Below, one piece after another: positions 34,481-46,812 of a stretch of DNA of 64,000 nt; positions within the stretch are counted from its first letter, which is position 1; every line of letters starts with the position of its first letter. The stretch covers positions 475,113,657-475,177,656 of the forward strand of contig NC_081412.1 in the NCBI RefSeq assembly GCF_030272615.1, read 5' to 3'. Origin of the DNA: Cryptomeria japonica (taxonomy: Eukaryota; Streptophyta; Pinopsida; Cupressales; Cupressaceae). Below the pieces are notes generated by a model. The model was not told where the DNA came from. It was given only the letters and a program-made list of their open reading frames with translations, and ran no database searches. The position numbers and the translations under genes were made by a program.

Positions 34481-37400
34481 CTCTATAGGATTGTGAATGT
34501 TGTGAATCATATTTATCCTAATTATCCCAAAAGCCATCCCATGGGTTTGTTCATATCTTTATATATTTGTACACAATCCATACCTCATAAGCCTTCAGAA
34601 AAAGTTTTAATATAACATGTTCAGTCAATGAGGACCTCTGTTCATATGCTATTCATTGTTTTGCAAGAGTCAAAAAACAAAGGATGTGAAATGGTGAACC
34701 TTTCGTTGTTACTACAATATTTATACAAGTGAATTTCTTCAGATATGAGAATTATGGGGTTTCTAGTTACACCAATCTTTGTATATGTGTTTTTTAATGA
34801 TTGATTTTACTTTATCATGTCATGTTATTGCATCAACATTTCTGGGTCTTATTCAGAGACAATTTCATCATCATCAAAAACATTAAGCAAGGTATAATAT
34901 TCTAGATCCAATATTTTAGTTCAAATCTTTCCTTTCCATCTATCTTCATTATAGAGTTGATTCCAAAGCCAGTGTTTGACTAAAGAAAAAAACTATTTAT
35001 ACATGGAAGTTTTAGACTCAATAGAGAATAAATATAGATTAGGAAAGTAAAGATTCAAAGAAAATGAATCAGATTTTAAAGAAGTAAAAGATTGTGGACC
35101 ATGACAACTATTGACAATATCTAACAATATTTTGATAATTTTTTAGTGAATTACTTAGAGAGGCATCTTGATCCTGAATATATTTTTGATATCCACATTA
35201 GAAACTTGGAGAAAAATGAGACCTATCAACATAATCCTAAACTTTTTTGCTCAAATTACAAACACAAGATTTTTTATGATCCTTGTTTCTAGATTTGTAC
35301 TCAATGTTTTCATGTTTATTATATAACTTACTATTTATGTTGAATATGATTAATGTACCTCATTAGAGCTAGTTACTACATTCTTTTATTAGATCAAAAT
35401 CACTCAAATCATTAATCATAAAGAATATTTTAACAATAGCTCCCAACTCCCTTCCAATAGGTCTTAACTTCGGCCTATTATTTTATTCTTTAATGTATTT
35501 TATGGTAAATGACTTTTTTATTCCTACTCTACATAATTAGACTAGTAAATCCCATTTATCCTCCATTACATTTTAAGGTGAACCCAAAGTCTCTTATGTT
35601 TGCATTAAATTACATGATTCTCACTTTCATATATGATTTGTATACATTTAATTGACCCATATTTGTAACTAGTTCTGAAGTATTTCATTTATGCACTTAC
35701 ATTACATGAATTTAGAGGTTTAGTTCACGAAACCTTACATTTTTACATATTTTTGATTGGAGGCTTTCAGATTTAATTTTTCATTATGAAATTTACAAAA
35801 TGTGACTGGTTTTCACTTTAACATGTGATTGCATCATTTATAAGATATATTTATCAAAATCATGTGTTGAATGTTGGCTTCTTTCATTTTACATTGCTGG
35901 AATTGATTCATTGCACTCTAATGTAGTGCATAATAAGGGTTTCAAATATGTTTCCCACATTGAATTCATTTCTAAAAGCTTTAATATATATTTCATGTTG
36001 ATATATGATGATATTTTTAAAGGTATTCATGGAATGTGTAGATTTCATTAAAAATTTAGTGGATGTTTCAAGTGAGACTGTCTATAATCCTCTTAGATAT
36101 GTTGAGATGAATCATACTTATACTTCTCCTTAAGTATCTCTTATTCATGAGGAAATAGCTAATACTTTTATCAATGATTTCTCCACTAGAAATTTAGCAT
36201 TAAAGACAAATGATGCAACCTCTTCCCACAAAGATACTTTGGTGCAATAGGGACAAGCTAAATGTATTGGTAATCAAAATCTCAACATTTCTATCATAAA
36301 AATATTTTGAAAATCATCGAATTGAAGAGTTTCAAGCTTTCCACATCCATTAACTGTAATCTTCTCGATTCTCCTTAGACCTTTAAAAAAAATGGAAACT
36401 TCTCAAGGTCCATAAATTAAAGAATGCTTAAGGCTACAAGCTCTTCACAACACAACTCTATTGTTTTACAAAATTCATAATATTCTAAGTCAAAATCTCC
36501 CCCCCTTCATATTTATATCAAATTTCATCCTCTCTAGATACTTTACACCCATGAGGCATAACTGTTTCAAATCAAGGTCTAGATGTTGACTAATATTTAT
36601 CAGCACAAGAAGATTAGATCTTGTTGCCAATCTGTAATATAAGGAAATTTAAAGTGTTTACCCCTATTGAATTTGGTTTGAAAAATTATACATTGTAAGT
36701 TTATAAATGCAAACATTATTTTCTAACATCTATTGTTAAGATTTATAACATAAAAAATAAAACAAAAAAATTAAAATCAACCAATTGTAACCTCATATTC
36801 TTTAGAAGCTTCTCTTTGAAAACAAATTTTATAATAGGTAGAATTGTATATCATGTGAGCATGTATCTCTACTAAATATATAGATTTTGAGTTCAATTCT
36901 TGAGTTCTTGGGTTTCACCTCCCAAAAAAACCCAAACAATATGTCTCCAAAATTGTTGGAGTATCATCCATGATGAGTCGTATCCACTATTCTCCATCAA
37001 GTTGTGTCATGAATCTTGTAAGGGTATATAATTCCCAATATCTCTAAAATCCCAAACTCATTGCACACCTATCCATGTTGTTATTTATCTAGAGTAGATC
37101 CATTCTCATCTTTAGGGTGAGGACTTCGATACCTAACTATCTATAGTTACAATATTACCAAGTTTAATTTTGCTTCGATAAAAAACACAAATATAATAAT
37201 GTTTCTTAAGAAATCTACCAATTTGGATTTAGAAGTTATTTGAAGATGTATAAATGCTCTAATCTCCAATGCCCTGCTCTCCTCTTTTACCTCTTTAAAC
37301 CTATAATAATAGGAATAGCATGTGATTGTCTAAAATTTCTATTAGATGAAAGATAGATGAACTCAAAATTACTAACATTTTTTTATATATATATGAATAT

Positions 37401-38350
37401 AATTAAAAAACAATTATAAGATTTAATAGATAACACACCCTCACAAAGTAGCTTCAACTGAAAATAAAATAAAAGAAACCACAACCACAACATAAATTTA
37501 TGCAAAGATTTCAAGACAACCAGAACATGATATATTCCACTATATAGACTTAGTCGAGATTTAATTTTTCACTGTGAGAACCAAAATAGCTGTAAGTGAT
37601 TCTCGCATTATCCAAAATAGATGCTCGAACAGTGCAAAATTTGAAGAGGAACTCATAAAAGAACGTCCATTTGATTGATTGCCTTGAAAGAAATGTAATG
37701 TATTCTTTGTTTTACATATCGAGAAGGCCATGTACGTGCTTTAATAAGTTTTATTCCCAAGAAAGCATTAAATTAAATATCTTAGTTGTGAGAAGATGCC
37801 CTTAGTTCAGTCCTCTCCTTGAAACATCCGAGGTGAATTATAGAAAGGAAGGAAAATGATTCAAAATTAGCTCTACAAAGAATAAGGTGGGCTCAGTCCT
37901 TTCGTCACAATATTCGATGTAGAGATTGGATTCGATTTACTTTAGAGATTGTTTTCTGTCGGTCAATAACGAAATGTGTGATTGCAAAACTTGAGTGTGC
38001 TTGAGGCTCTCCAGGAAAGCTTTATATTTTGAGTGGAATAATAAAAAAAAACAAAGATGCTTCTCCTTCTTCCGTTAGGTTGATATTGTAGTCCCTAATT
38101 CTAATTATAGCTGGTATTGAGAAAGACACTTTGGCAACTCTCATGCATTTCGAGCTAACAAAATTCTAATCATAGCTGGTATGTTGGTATGAATTATTAC
38201 TGTGTCTACAGCAACAAAATTCTTTTTAGCTTTGTATTTTCCATCCCTGTGCAATTGCCTTATTCATTTCTCTAGAAAAGTAAAAGAATGTAAATCTGTA
38301 AACGTAGGTATCAAGAAAAGGATTGCAAGAAAAGAGTAGAAATTGGTTGC
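34481..38350. other. Mostly empty AT-rich sequence
   Basis: No intact gene. It includes a repeat of about 50 bp (near 34,664) shared with 24,095 and a weak coding trace at 36,029-36,310. The last 0.8 kb forms the upstream region of the resistance gene. Confidence 0.4.
36029..36310 (+). pseudogene. Weak coding trace, 93 codons, two internal stops
   Basis: From ATG 36029 the frame gives a protein-like peptide (NPLRYVEMNHTYTSP, then VSLIHEEIANTFINDFSTRN) with stops that are one C-to-T change from Gln, ending TGA 36310. No family recognised. It could be chance. Confidence 0.2.
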
Positions 38351-38357
38351 TATAAAT
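38351..38357 (+). promoter_or_regulatory. TATA box of the CC-NB-LRR gene
   Basis: TATAAAT lies 167 bp before the chosen ATG, placing transcription start at roughly 38,376-38,392 and giving a 5' leader of about 130-150 nt. Support is sequence and spacing only. Confidence 0.5.
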
Positions 38358-38413
38358 GGCTAGTTTTTAAATGTTCAGTGTCACATCGAATCCAACCTTA
38401 TCAAGTCTGCGTC

Positions 38414-38488
38414 ATGTTTTTGTGTGCCCATCAACTCTATTTTCTAAGTCCTTGGGTCACTTTATTTTGTCTGCATAGAAAGTTGTGA
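38414..38488 (+). other. Upstream ORF (24 aa) in the predicted 5' leader
   Basis: ATG 38414 to TGA 38486-38488, in a different frame from the main ORF and ending 35 nt before its ATG at 38,524. The peptide starts MFLCAHQLYF. A uORF here could lower translation of the receptor. Depends on the true transcription start. Confidence 0.4.
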
Positions 38489-38523
38489 GAGCAATTTTTT
38501 TTGTTCAATCTCATTTTTCTAGC

Positions 38524-41193
38524 ATGGCATTTCTTGGAGAGGCTGCTGCAGGAAAAATTTGTGAGATGGCCGTGGAGATGGCCGTTCAAAAATTAACTGA
38601 GGAGGCAAACCTACTACTGGATTTCAGAGATGATTTCTCGTGGTTAAAGAACAATCTCACATATGTAAGGGACTTTCTGCAAGATGCCGATCAACAGGCT
38701 CCACATAAGGAGGGTGTAAAGCACTGGGTGGAGAATATTCGCGTTATTTCCTTGCTTGCAGAAGACATCTGTGAGGAATGCGCTATAGAATCTATGTATG
38801 GAAATAATGCTCGAGCTTGTAGTCCAAGTTGTAATCAATTGATTTTTCGCTATAGGATAGGGCGGAAAATCAAGGACATCAAGGAGCGCATGAGATCTAT
38901 TATTGAAGATGTCAACAAGCTGAAGCTATTGCGTGAAGTTTGTCCTGCAAGTGAAGCATCGCCAAGTACATCTCATAGTGGAGCCCGCAAGAAATCTTAT
39001 CTTCTGCCCAGTGTACACTCAGTGGGAATAGAGTCCAAAGTTGATGACATGCTCAGATTGCTGGACAACAATGCCTCTCCAATTATTGCGGTGGTTGGGA
39101 TGGGAGGCATAGGCAAGTCCTATCTTCTTCAGCATGTTTACAACAGCGTAAAAGAAAGGTATGATAAATGTATATGGCTTTCATTTTCTCAGTCTTATTC
39201 AATTTCCACGTTGCAATGCGACATAGCTTCCCACTTAGGTTTAGGGCAGCAAATTAGGAGTCAGGGGATATCTCCTGAGAGAGCAGCAGAGTTGATTCAT
39301 GAAAATCTAAAAGGAAAAAGATATCTCGTGGTGTTAGATGATGTGTGGGAAGCAAGGGAAGATTTATTATCTAAGCTTGGCCTCTTAATTGGAGACAATG
39401 TGATTTGCAAAATTCTGGTTAGCACAAGAAACAGAGAGGTTTGCACAATTCTGAATGCTCATATTTATGAGATGCAATTTTTGTCAGAGAGTGAGAGTTG
39501 GAGTCTATTTTGTTTCTATGCATTTAAAGGAAACGAAGCGCCAAATCATCAGCTCGAAGAAGTGGGCCGTGACATTTTAAAACAATGTGCGAATTTGCCG
39601 CTTGCTATCAAAATGGTAGCTGCATCTCTGCCAAAGACCACAATGCCAAGGGAGTGGGAGTCCAAGCTACATCGGATTAAAGAGGTAGTCATTGCCGATG
39701 ATGATCAGATCATGCCCATTCTCAGACTCAGTTATTTCTCATTGCATGCTCGTCTTAAAGCTTGTTTTGCTTATCTTTCTTTCTTTCCCAAGGTTGAGCA
39801 GATAAATTGTGAGTATCTAGTATATCTGTGGATTGCGGAGGGATATATTCCAGCAGGAGAGGGTCAGTGGGACGTGGCATGGGATTGTATAAATCAGCTT
39901 GCCAATCTCTGTCTGCTTCAACTATGGGAACAGTATGAGGATAGACCAGGTTGTAAACTAACCAATTATTGTAGAACTCACGATTTGCTGCATGATTTGG
40001 CCATTAACATATCAAAAGAAAATAAATGTATTTTTTCAGTTGAGGAAGCCTGTAAAGGTGAAAATGGTGACTGCTGTCGGATTTTACTGGGTACGAGAGA
40101 TGTAAATGAGCCTCCCATATCAGAGAGGCGTCTTGTTTGCCTCCGCACCCTCTCATTGTCTCACAATTGGAGGATTACAAGCATTCCAGCAAAATTGTTT
40201 ACCGCTATGAGAGGACTGCGTGTTCTCGATTTGAGCGGGACAGGCATCTCTAAATTGCCTCGAAGCCTTGGAAAGATGAAGCTTTTAAAAGTCTTGAATT
40301 TAAATGATACAAAAATTGAGAATGTACCAGAGTGTGTGAGACACCTAAAAAGTCTCTTGTTTTTAGCTCTTCCTCAAAGATGTCAGATATTACCAGTATG
40401 GATAAATGAAGTTAAATGTCTCCAGCATTTAGAGTGCAAGGGTGTTACACGCGTGCCAAAAGGAATATCAAAGCTGACTGCTTTGAGAACACTCCGATCA
40501 AATTGGTTGGATCTTTCTAATGAAGGCGACGAATTCATGAGACCAGAGGACTTTGTGAAGATCACTCAGCTTCAGGAACTATCCATAGATGTTAACAAGG
40601 AAATGGATTCAAGGATAGAAGAAGGGATACTTGTACTACTGGTAAAGATGCGTCGTCTGACAATTTGTAATAGCACTGAAAATGAATTGGAGCTTCCGAA
40701 GAAAATGACAGCAATGAAAGATCTGGAAAGTCTTATACTGTGGAGGTTTGCGGTTGGAAGTTGGATATGTGATATGGCAAATCTGAGGGAACTTGAGTTA
40801 ACGTGGCATAGTTGTAATGATTATCCAGAGTTGCAAACAATGCCTAACCTAGTGAGGTTGGAGTTGTCAGGAAATGATAAGTGTAAAGAACTGCCAAAGG
40901 CTTTTGGTCAGAGAGGAGGGTTTCGCCATCTGCGCTTCTTCAAAATTGACTGTTTCAATGATTTAGAGGAGATTCCTGAATTGGAGGAGGGGGCAATGTC
41001 TTGCCTTGAGGAGTTCCATTTATGTAATTGTACGAAAGTGAAAAAAGTTGGAGAGGGTTTGGAGCGGTTGAAAAGATTCAAGCTCTTCTATTACAAAAGG
41101 ACGGATAAGTTAGAGGAGATATTCAGAGCAGGTGGAGAATATTGGAATAAAATTAAAGTCATCAATCCTCATGTAAAAATCACGTCATATTAG
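38524..41193 (+). CDS. CC-NB-LRR (CNL) disease-resistance protein, intact and intronless
   Basis: 889 aa from ATG 38524 (MAFLGEAAAG). The frame is open further upstream but has no earlier ATG. Residues about 1-140 form an Rx-type coiled-coil domain, with the EDVID motif degenerate as AEDICEE. NB-ARC: P-loop GMGGIGKS (192-199), kinase-2 YLVVLDDVWE (267-276), RNBS-B ILVSTRNR (from 297), a GLPL-type NLPLAIKM (from 357), RNBS-D CFAYLSFFPK, and an MHD-type motif reading THD (485-487). LRRs run from about 537 to 880 (for example LRVLDLSGTGISKLPRSLGK). It is a cytoplasmic immune receptor whose ATP/ADP-binding switch triggers defence on effector perception. Single-exon structure is common in CNLs. 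No neighbouring R gene in the window. Family call is firm; the pathogen recognised is unknown. Confidence 0.95.
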   Translation: MAFLGEAAAGKICEMAVEMAVQKLTEEANLLLDFRDDFSWLKNNLTYVRDFLQDADQQAPHKEGVKHWVENIRVISLLAEDICEECAIESMYGNNARACSPSCNQLIFRYRIGRKIKDIKERMRSIIEDVNKLKLLREVCPASEASPSTSHSGARKKSYLLPSVHSVGIESKVDDMLRLLDNNASPIIAVVGMGGIGKSYLLQHVYNSVKERYDKCIWLSFSQSYSISTLQCDIASHLGLGQQIRSQGISPERAAELIHENLKGKRYLVVLDDVWEAREDLLSKLGLLIGDNVICKILVSTRNREVCTILNAHIYEMQFLSESESWSLFCFYAFKGNEAPNHQLEEVGRDILKQCANLPLAIKMVAASLPKTTMPREWESKLHRIKEVVIADDDQIMPILRLSYFSLHARLKACFAYLSFFPKVEQINCEYLVYLWIAEGYIPAGEGQWDVAWDCINQLANLCLLQLWEQYEDRPGCKLTNYCRTHDLLHDLAINISKENKCIFSVEEACKGENGDCCRILLGTRDVNEPPISERRLVCLRTLSLSHNWRITSIPAKLFTAMRGLRVLDLSGTGISKLPRSLGKMKLLKVLNLNDTKIENVPECVRHLKSLLFLALPQRCQILPVWINEVKCLQHLECKGVTRVPKGISKLTALRTLRSNWLDLSNEGDEFMRPEDFVKITQLQELSIDVNKEMDSRIEEGILVLLVKMRRLTICNSTENELELPKKMTAMKDLESLILWRFAVGSWICDMANLRELELTWHSCNDYPELQTMPNLVRLELSGNDKCKELPKAFGQRGGFRHLRFFKIDCFNDLEEIPELEEGAMSCLEEFHLCNCTKVKKVGEGLERLKRFKLFYYKRTDKLEEIFRAGGEYWNKIKVINPHVKITSY

Positions 41194-41910
41194 ATTGGCA
41201 TTATTAAAATATTTTCATGTTTTAAATCGTGAATTTTAAATTTTAAATTGTTCTATTTTTCACTTTGTTATAATTTAAGGTATTTAGTGTTTAAATTAAT
41301 GATGAAATATAGATATTGAAAATTTGTGCAATCATTCTTGTGAAAGGTAGATGGATATGTGGAAACATATGGAATTTACGGTGTCATGTCATTTATATTA
41401 CCTTGGAAAATTTCTAGATACCGTTCTTCTAATAAGTACTAACGATCTCCTTATTGTTGGTATAACAATTATTTAGTTCTCATTATTTAATGCCTCGTCA
41501 AGGAACCCTAGAGGATCTAACCTATCTAACTCAACTAAGAGATGAAAATATAAATTTTTATTTATTTAAGGTATCTTTATGAGTAACCAAATGCAATATT
41601 CTAATTAAAGATAACTTATAAACTCAAATGCACAAGTGGAAGAAATAATACTAAACTATCGTCTAAGGTTCCTTAACGTTGTTACTTGACAACTCATAAA
41701 AAAATGAAAGAAAACTATATCAAAAATAATTACCAAATTATACATTCATTAAGAAATGAGCATTAATGAGCTAGTTAACATAATCTGAAAGATTCATTTC
41801 CATTCATTTACAATATGATAAGAAACTAGTTGCATTCATTTAACTTTTAAGTCTAGGTTCATTTTAGGACCCAAATCCAAATGTTCCTACAATTCCTTAG
41901 AATGATAAAT

Positions 41911-42312
41911 GATTAACATATGCTTAATCCAAATTACACAATAACATTGTTGCAACTTCTATCTTAAACCCGACAAGATCATTTCACTAAGATGACATCA
42001 CAATAAAATTATTGTTTACATCATCTACCATATAGGCGTGTCCAAAATTACAATCATAATTGATATACATATAACATAACAACAATATAAAGAATGTATG
42101 AAACTATCTCTGATTAACATATGCTTAATCCAAATTACACAATAACATTGTTGCAACTTCTATCTTAAACCCGACAAGATCATTTCACTAAGATGACATC
42201 ACAATAAAATTATTGTTTACATCATCTACCATATAGGCGTGTCCAAAATTACAATCATAATTGATATACATATAACATAACAACAATATAAAGAATGTAT
42301 GAAACTATCTCT
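41911..42312. repeat. Perfect tandem duplication, 2 x 201 bp
   Basis: 41,911-42,111 is repeated with no difference that I can see at 42,112-42,312. Both begin gattaacatatgcttaatcc and end aaactatctct. The unit is non-coding. Confidence 0.92.
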
Positions 42313-42589
42313 GATCCACACAATAAACCATATCCAAGAGAAGAAACTTGAGAAAAAAGAAAAAACCCAATCCACACAATGAACAGGTAGAAACACCCAA
42401 TGGAAGAAGGCAACTACCACCCAAACATATGGCCCACATTTTCTCAAGCAAGGCTTAAAGAAAAGAAAAGCCACTACTTACATCCATAGGACAATAACCA
42501 CAAGTAGGGACCACAAAGATGAACAATAACATAACAAGGACAACTCTAGAGGATTTCCAAGAAACAACACAAGGGTAGGACACTAGTGC

Positions 42590-42990
42590 TAGAAAAGGAA
42601 GAGTGTCATCACATAGCTTGGCATAGCTTATCCTTGTAAGTCTGAGCCATAGACCCCGATGCCCATCCTAGGTTACCTTGGCAATCTCTATCGACTACCG
42701 ACCTCCATCCATGACTCATGTGGAGCCAACATACCTTTTGTGAAGACAAGGCAATTGATCTTGACATTCCTGGCCTTCCAAATCTCATCCCAAGCCTAAA
42801 ACAATACTTGAGGCCATGAGTGGGGCATTACCATTATATTGATTAATGTGAAATTCTACCCAATCCCTATGTTCATTTATTGAGGTTATCACTTATTAAA
42901 ACAACTCTCCCAATGGGTTATCCTAGGAATCACTTAGGACCCTAGCCCCCATGAAGAACCACTCTCCCTTATGACACTATTCCTATATGT
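42590..42990 (+). repeat. Dispersed repeat copy B, related to 9,160-9,600
   Basis: Same ordered blocks as copy A: agagtgtcatcacat, gccatgagt, gattaatgtga, tcccaatgg, then aggaccct. Degenerate. Probably part of a long LTR. Confidence 0.45.
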
Positions 42991-45900
42991 AAACCTAAAT
43001 CAAGGTATAAGAAGGAAACATGAATCATAAACAAATGAACAACATAATATGATTCCATTAAGCCTCATAATAGAGATCTGAAGGATTATTACACCATAAA
43101 GCATTAAATACAATAGCTTCCATCAAAGACAAAAATAAGGCTCAATCCCATAAGAAAAACAATGAGATAACAACAAGAGACTAATAAGCCACCATAGACA
43201 TCCATAAATCAAGCTCATACAAAAAGTTTAAACATGATATTACTGACAATCAAGACCTAAGATCAAAACTCAACCTCTGAAGCCCCCGAAAGACACTCGA
43301 GCCAACACAACTAAAAGGTGCATAACCCTGACACCTATTGGTTTAGATTACTATTAACATTATTGATCAAGGGGTTGACTTTTAATTAATGATAAAGGCA
43401 CAATTTTGAAAAAAATACTTATACCGACATTAATGAATCAAGGACTTGTTTCATTAACAATGATAAGAAACAATTAAGATAAAAATAATAATAATAATCA
43501 CTTTCACGTATAACAAATTCCAATTAAAATTACATAAATATATATTTAATTCTATTCTTCAACGTTATTTAACTTAATTATATTAAAAAAAGTTACATTA
43601 CCAATATAAATAAGCATTATTAATTACTTAATAATAATAAACTTCATTTCATTAAATTTTCATTGAAGAAATTAAATAATGTAATGCACACTTATTACCA
43701 AAGTGAATATTACAAAGAAGTAGAACATTAAAAAAAAAAAAGAACATACTACATAATTATTAAAAAATATTATGATCATACTCACTCTGACCTTCAACTG
43801 AAACTAAGGATAAAAATGATTATAATTTAATCATTACCCAATTAACAAAATTGTCACTTCATTTCTAAGTTTTATCTTCCTTGTTTAGTTCTTGGCTCGA
43901 CCTGCCACTTGTACCTACATACATACCTACACCACTAGATGCACAATATTAGATCTATTAAATGCTAGATACATTATCAACAAGATAAATCATATCATTA
44001 CTTTAACTAGGTCAATCATATAATAGTCTACAATTAAACTCACAAGTACAAATACATAACATTAGGAAGGAGTGACAAGACCAAACAAACTTAGATGAGC
44101 CAGACCTAAGGGCTAGACCTATAGTCTCAAGGACTCAACACATATGGCCTTACCTACATGAAACCATAGAGACTTTGTAGTTTGACATAAAAAATTATAT
44201 AAATCTATAAAAGTGGGTACACAACCCTTAATAGGGCCTTATAACTCAGACAGTTCTCTTGTTGATTGCCATCTACATAGGTGAATCAAGGATGAAATTA
44301 TAGGTATTCCTTTCTCTTCTATATCTCTATATATAAAGTTAACGAAGGTTTTATGCTAATATTACTTATCTTGTAAGGACTTTCATGCTTGATATTATCT
44401 ATAATATAATCAAGAAAAGACAACAATGCAATTACTAATCTTTGCTAAGTGAATCAAGAAATTGTTGAGTCACACAAGGCACCATGACAAATAAAAATCC
44501 ATTAATATATAACGTGAATAATTATGGATTGGTACCATTTCTTATAAATAGGAAATTGTACAATCTTTACATATTTATATGTTGCCATATTCAACTAAAG
44601 AAACCAATTGTAAATAAACTCAAGGTAACCTTTAAGTGACACTAAATAACAATAAAATTATAAACCTTGAACACTATTAGTAGGAGCCACTTTCAAATAT
44701 CATATATTCTCTTAGTGTACAATCTGAGACATAAGAGCCAAGAACTTACTAGACTTAAAATACTAACTCAATTGCTTTTGTACTAACATGTGTACATTTA
44801 ACATTGTCATAAGTTGACATTAATTATATGCATGTGATGGACAAAGAGAAATCTCTTGGTAAAAATAGTTGCATCTCAAGAACAGACTATGGACTATTAT
44901 AAGATGATGATGTTTGACCAAATGTCTTTGCAAAAGTTATAATGTAGAATATCTTTTGTTTTAGACAAATTTCCTTCTACTTATCAAACCTCTATCATCT
45001 ATAATGCCTTAGTCATTCAATTAGAGTTGATCGGAGTCTATGGACTAGAAAATATATAAATATTATAATACCACCTAGGTCCTCCAATTATCATCAATTA
45101 ATTTAATAGATAACATAAAGTTTCCCCTATGGAGATTTGTCACTTGTGACAATAAAGGAAACAAGAGTCGTTGAATTACATTATCTACAAAACACATATC
45201 AATACTCCATTAACCGATATAAGTTAAGGTATCTAGTTAACCTTATGAGATAGCTTGACTTATTATAGTATGAATAATCCTTTTCCACACAAAGTTAAAG
45301 TACTGAACAAGAAAGTGCATATTAAGATTTAACTTAACCATAAACATGAAAAGTGTGCATTTATGTTCCATCTGTTACAATTACTTATTAATAATTATCT
45401 TGTATGACTAAAAATCAAATCACTCTATCTACCATCATTATAAGTATGCCCTGCATTACTTAAAGCAAAAGCAAATCTGCTCAAAGACCTTCTAATGCTT
45501 ATAAAATATGGCATAGAGACTAGAACAATATAGGTGATCTTTTGATATATTTTACCATTAATAACGTAACACATACTAAAACTATAAGTTGATGACCCTT
45601 ACCAAAAATATGAGTAATTATTGGTGCTAATGTATCTAGGAAATGCATATTTTCTTTATAAATCAACAGTTTGAATTCAACTAGCAATATTAAAGACATA
45701 ATTTCAATAACACTTATATTAGCATTAATGACTTAAGGATATGGTTATATAACAATAATAAGGAACAGTTCAAATAACATTAATTACTTTCAAATGATGC
45801 ACCTATCTAAGGATTCAATTAACAATATTGAAATATATTTAATTCTATTATTCAATGTTATTTGGCAGATTCTAATAATACAATTCTCATATAAAGTAAG

Positions 45901-46812
45901 CAATATTAATTACCTACCATTAACCTAATAATGTTTAATTATGAAATATAGGGTTACCTAGGAGGGTAAATTTAAACCTAATGTGTAATGTCTATAATTA
46001 AGTTTTAATTATATTAATTCAATCAATTTAAATAACACAATACATACATAATGACTAAGTCATTTTTATTTACTCTCCATCCAAATATCATTCTGGATAT
46101 AAAACTACAATATAATTCTTTCAAAATATAATTAAAAAAATTACTAGCAAATTTATTGTATAATACATTATCCAGATCACGAAATAACTATAAAAGCCCT
46201 AAACCTAGAAGAAAAAAAAAATTATAATAAAACAAGACATAATGAACCCTAATGTTATATACAGGAAACTAAAATATATAATGTAGTGAAATATTGGGCA
46301 ATCGAAAAGTATTATAGTATATATGACTGCTGAAAAAGTAGCTCTAAACAAATTTTCGTAGAGCCCTCAAATAAGCCCTGACACAGAGGAGGCAAGGCTG
46401 AATGCATGGTTAAATACATCATTGTTGGAACCATCTTCAAATAAATTATGCAACAAATCTCGATGGCCAATAAATCATAGGAAACAAATTTCACACATCA
46501 ATCTATAAAGATTAACACTGCAAGTTTCTTTATGGTTTATCTTTGACCATCTTTTAAACATAATGGAAAATAAAGATGCTAACTACAAACATGCTAGAAA
46601 ACATAACATATGATACAAATTAAGAAAATACACATCAATTAAGGACAAATTAACAAACTAAAACTCATCCATCAACAGAGAAAATTAATCATTCAAACCA
46701 CATTGCTCAAAGGGGAATCAAACCAACCTAGGCACATAACACCTCAATGTCTAAAAAAAGTTTGCAATCTTCCACTCAGGCCAATTCCTTTTCACTTCAT
46801 CTCCCATTCTTT

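Larger units (their letters stand above)
41194..46812. other. AT-rich repeat debris downstream of the resistance gene
   Basis: No coding region found. It contains a perfect tandem duplication (41,911-42,312) and a repeat related to 9,160-9,600 (42,590-42,990). The rest is long AT-rich sequence resembling decayed LTRs. No clean LTR border recognised. Confidence 0.5.

Noticed and set aside
38485-38523. In-frame extension upstream of the CNL ATG
   Set aside because: No ATG in the extension; the first in-frame ATG (38,524) gives the typical MAFLGEAAAG-type CNL start.
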